From: Begonia masoniana
Taxonomy: Eukaryota; Streptophyta; Magnoliopsida; Cucurbitales; Begoniaceae
Assembly (NCBI GenBank): GCA_022432975.1
Contig: CM039514.1
Coordinates: forward strand, 10,213,519-10,277,518
Length of the DNA: 64,000 nt
Reading direction: 5' to 3'
A program made the translations under genes and the position numbers. Positions 60,376 to 64,000 of the stretch are shown in pieces (position 1 is the stretch's first letter; every line of letters begins with the position of its first letter). The notes below the pieces were generated by a model, which ran no database searches, was not told the DNA's origin, and saw only the letters and a program-made list of their open reading frames with translations.

Positions 60376-61575
60376 CGCGAGGGATCTTCACCCTCAGAAA
60401 TTTCCCCTCGTGAGAACGGTTTGCCGTTCTTCTTCAGAAAACTCCCTACGGGATCATAATGGTTTGCCACAAAACCATTTTTTGTCTATTTTTCATACTT
60501 TGAGCCATTTTTTGGACGAAAAATTAGTTTTGTCCATTTTTTTCACTTAATCGATAGTTGGATCTATTTTTTTGATTTTGCCCATTAATCTTTGATACGT
60601 GTCGACACCTCATCAACTAATAATTTTTCATAGCACCATTAGGGAAACCACGAAATCACACGTCCATATGACCTGCTTCGTGTTGCTCAATTCCAAATAT
60701 AACACCATCTTTTGAGCTTCCAAAACTATTTTAATGGTATATGTTAACTTCTAATTTGTGCAACTTATTCGTTTCAATTTCAACTCACTCGACTTTACAA
60801 TTGATTTGTTTCTTAGGATTTCTAATTAAACACCTTAAATTGCTTTCTACGTTCAAATTTGTTTAATTAGTCAATCACGTGTCTAAAGTCATTTAACTCA
60901 ATGGCTTTTAATGTACTATCTTTTAATATAATGACCATATATTTTTAAGTTTTTATTACTTTTAAAATTTGTTTTACAATGATGTTCACCGTTAGACCAA
61001 TGTTTTAGATCTTGGTTTGTCTGATATAATTATAAAGTTTTTAAGTCTTCTGTTGTGATCCATTTAATTTTGTCGAGAATCTAATGGTGAGATCCTCTCA
61101 AGGGTCGATTTATTTCCCATTTCTTTCTTGGTCTCTTTTCAAGTTGTGGTAAGTTTTATACTATAAGCCCTTGATTCTTGAGGATTGACGTATATCCATG
61201 ATTTATGTCAAGAAGCACAGCATTTCATTGGTTAATCAAGATGTGTGGAAATTAAGAAAAATTAATCATGTATTATAATGTATCATTAGATTTGAACACG
61301 AAGAATTACCAATGATATAATTTTATCTAGAATTATTATTTTTGGCCTTCTAAAGACTTCATTTATATGTTATGTCACCCGCTCATTCTTAATTTTTATG
61401 AAACATTTTATTAATTATTTTATAATTTTTCTTCTTTTTTATTAATTGTTTAGTTTTATATAAGTTCATACTCTACAATCTACATTCATTAATTAGGGGA
61501 TATAAATGAAAAGAAATGTGGTCTCGAGAACTGCAAAAGACCCTTTGTATGACTGTAGTCTACAGCTAACGACAA
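60376..61575. other. AT-rich non-coding DNA
   Basis: No ORF with a domain. The left edge has a short imperfect hairpin (GAACGGTTTGCCGTTC, about 60415-60430) and another around GGTTTGCCACAAAACC (about 60462). I see no retroelement landmark; probably low-copy host intergenic DNA. Confidence 0.5.
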
Positions 61576-62130
61576 GTTACAAATGGTCTAATGAATTTGG
61601 TTTCCATCATCACTCTCTCTATCCACCAATGTCAGAGCAGAGAGAGAAAAGACGAAACCCTAGAACTTGATGCCTTTGTTTCAACGCCCAGAACCAAAAA
61701 GCAATCATCATGTCTTCTTCTTCTCCCTTGTTCCATCGCCATCATTCTCGCCACACCCTCCCTTTCTTTCTTTTCCTCTACCATCTCACAGTCCATCTTC
61801 AACCCTCCATCATTTCCAACCCACAACCATCAGATCTCTCAGCTGTCGCCATGTTTTTCTCTCCACTCAACCTTAGATTAGAGAGTACCCTTTTCCAGCT
61901 TTCTATCTAAGCTTTCACTTGGTTTTGATTTGGAGGATCTGCTTCATCTTTTCTCCTATCCATTCAAGGCCAAGCTACGAATTTTGAAGGCTGTTGTTCT
62001 CTTTCTCGCAAGGCTTTTCCAGGTCCATTGGTCTATTTACTTCTGGGGAATCAAGCATCTTGGTCCGATTCTACCTATATATTTGCATGGTTTGCAACTT
62101 ATGAAGCTTTTTCTTAGGCAGTAGCTTCTA
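61576..62130 (+). other. Possible 5' end of a host gene (weak)
   Basis: A CT-rich leader (AACCCTAGAAC at about 61656, typical of plant 5' ends) followed by short open stretches: one from 61591 to 61881 and one ending at 62124 that contains SYPFKAKLRILKAVVLFLAR and a hydrophobic tail. The two are in the same reading frame but separated by stops. No known domain is recognised. It might be a first exon or an untranslated leader; equally it may be non-coding. Confidence 0.2.
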
Positions 62131-62207
62131 TAATCCTTAGGTTTTTCGTAGATTTTGTTACATATGATATGTTTTTTGCTTGTTCAGTTGGATCTCTATC
62201 CTCTCTG

Positions 62208-62230
62208 TCTCTCTCTCTCTCTCTCTCTCT
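62208..62230 (+). repeat. (CT)n microsatellite
   Basis: About eleven CT units. Confidence 0.9.
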
Positions 62231-62231
62231 A

Positions 62232-64000
62232 CAAGTTTGACCTAGTTTCTGGTCATTTACCTCGCTGTATCAGAGGAAATATTAATAGATCTGTATCTTG
62301 AACAAGTGTAAGAGATGAAATGTTATATTTTGGGAGTTGATTGATCGAAGTAAGAGAAAGTTTGCTTTATTTTCCGAGAAAAGAGAACAATAATGGATTG
62401 AACTAGGTTTTAGCTGGTTCAGGAGAAGTTCAATAATGAAGCAGATTAAATCATGAGAAGCACCTAAAAACGTAGGCAATAATTTAATCAAGTCTAAGAA
62501 TCCATAATGATCTCTGCCTGCACCAAATGAATTGTCTTTTCAATTCCCAAAACCTATCATAAATATTTAAGAGCCAAGGGTTTGATGCAATCTATCTGAA
62601 CGTATGCTCATCGATGATGAATATGGCTGGACCAGACTAACACAAAAGTATATAGGTGAGCTCGGATTCATGATAGCGAAAGAAGAAGTTGATATAAACA
62701 TAGGAGAGACATAATGGACCCACAAAACCGGCCTATAACCAAAGTTCAAACCGAAACAGTGGGTTCCGGTTGGGGCTGACTTTATTGAGGATCGTGACCC
62801 GTTCTTAATGTGTCTTTTTTAGTCCTGTGCACAATTTGATGTACAAGAAATTGTTAAAAGTTAACCAAAGATTAGACCGTAACCATTTGGTTCGGTTGGA
62901 TCGTGACTGATTCTTAATATATATATGAAGTGTCTTTTACAATCCGGTGCACAATTTTATTTACAACAAATTGTTTAAAGTTAACCAAACGGTGTATCAC
63001 AAAGTACGATTCAAAGTTATATTATGATTCAGCCTAACGACACTTAAAACTCAACCAAATTTGTCCAAACTCAACTCTAAATGAATATATTTTAATAAAT
63101 TAATTTTTTATTTTTATTTGATATCTACTTCTGAATCAAACCCTAATCAAATTGCGACCTCAAAATGGGATCCAAGTAGACAGTGGCCAAGAGATACATC
63201 CAGTCATACTATTATGGAAAATAAGTAAAACATGCAATAGAGACGTAAAAAGCAGGTTGCATCAAGTAAGCATTAAACTCAATGAATGCGCAGATACTTG
63301 AGTTCTGAATCCAAACTAATACAGCAGACATTTAATGGGCAACATATAAAATGAAATAAAATTCTTTTAATTGTGACTACAAAATACTATATCGTTTGAA
63401 AGAGTAAAAATTAATAGTTTATAATTAGAGTTATCTTTCTTACTTAATACAACGTATTTTGAGATAACTCTAAGAATAAATTTGTGCGAGTTTTGGTTCA
63501 AAACAGACAATATTATACTGAAAGCACACGAACAATTCACAATTATGGTAGGGAAACTCCCACGTAGATTCCAAGTCCACCCATGGTTTTGGGTCATCTG
63601 AGTTCTGCTGCAATGCAAGTCATAAATGGAAATCCAAGATTAGTGCTAATTCTCCTGCTCAAACTACTAGTTGTATCATAGGATACAGCTATACAAACAG
63701 AACATAAAGCCAGAAGCTTAACAATTAAGCTTACATTATTAAAAGAAATGAAGGCGATAGTTGTGCTTGTTTCTTTATTTTTTTCTAATTAAAAAAAAGG
63801 CGTTACTTTCTTAATAGAGACCGGACAGGACAACCCAGAAAGTAACGTAAAAGGTTGTACAGATCTCCAATGTGGTCATACTCATGGCCATCCCTTGGCT
63901 CTTCAATTATTTCATTTCTTTATTCTTATTTATGTTTCCAATCATTCTATCAAGTTTAAATTCCTTAATAATAAACATTAACTGAAAAAAGAAAATATAG
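62232..64000. other. AT-rich DNA with a diverged tandem duplication
   Basis: No confident gene. At about 62791-63000 two diverged copies of about 105 bp begin GGATCGTGAC and share GTGCACAATTT and AAAGTTAACCAAA. The remainder shows no retroelement landmark and no domain-bearing ORF. Confidence 0.45.

Noticed and set aside
61591..62124. A confident host protein-coding gene
   Set aside because: The open stretches are short, interrupted by stops and lack any known domain; kept only as a weak candidate.

Overview
This window is eukaryotic, almost certainly from a dicot plant nuclear genome. About 60 kb of the 64 kb is nested LTR retrotransposons: a Sirevirus-like Ty1/copia element and several Tekay-like Ty3/gypsy chromoviruses. 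All use plant initiator-tRNA-Met type primer sites. I see no rRNA, tRNA, CRISPR, operon or prokaryotic signal. The only probable low-copy DNA is the AT-rich right end (about 60.4-64.0 kb). I cannot name the species.

Layout. (1) Positions 1-32145 form one inverted repeat with arms of about 16 kb meeting near 16070. Arm 1 (1-16070) mirrors arm 2 (16071-32145) almost base for base and runs off the left edge. Differences are mostly single-base indels, and mismatches pile up at the apex, so a fold-back assembly or library artefact is at least as likely as a real palindrome. (2) One copia element on the minus strand occupies 19824-57696, proven by the perfect 5-bp target duplication CCATG on both sides. 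It has been split by later insertions: solo LTR E1 (25636-28156, duplication TTCCC), LTR B (28704-30111 plus 43153-43908), and gypsy C (45673-54883). LTR B in turn holds gypsy A (30112-43152), whose 5' LTR holds solo LTR E2 (32616-35440, duplication CATGT). The copia itself sits beside an older gypsy remnant F. The nest is therefore five levels deep. (3) Positions 43909-44908 are exactly 1000 A residues, best read as a gap placeholder; the far end of LTR B and part of the copia integrase are missing there. (4) Right of the copia lie remnant F (57702-58210), a truncated gypsy D (58229-60375), and 3.6 kb of AT-rich DNA with no confident gene.

Coding status. Gypsy A and C each keep a nearly complete gag-protease-RT-RNase H-integrase-chromodomain frame, broken by only two or three point lesions. 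The copia gag-pol and an extra ORF downstream of pol are more decayed. No element here is intact as written.

Most interesting signals. First, every Tekay-like LTR family here (A, B, C, E1, E2) carries an excellent predicted intron: AG|GTAAGT donor, a TACTAAG-like branch site about 33 nt before a TGATGTAG|G-like acceptor, and in four families a family-specific minisatellite inside it. Second, unrelated copia and gypsy LTRs share exact short motifs (a 20-mer CGATCGCTAAACGACAAAAG and a 17-mer TGTCGTTTAGTGACCGG) in tandem-repeated, enhancer-like blocks. Both are read directly from the sequence; their function is inference.
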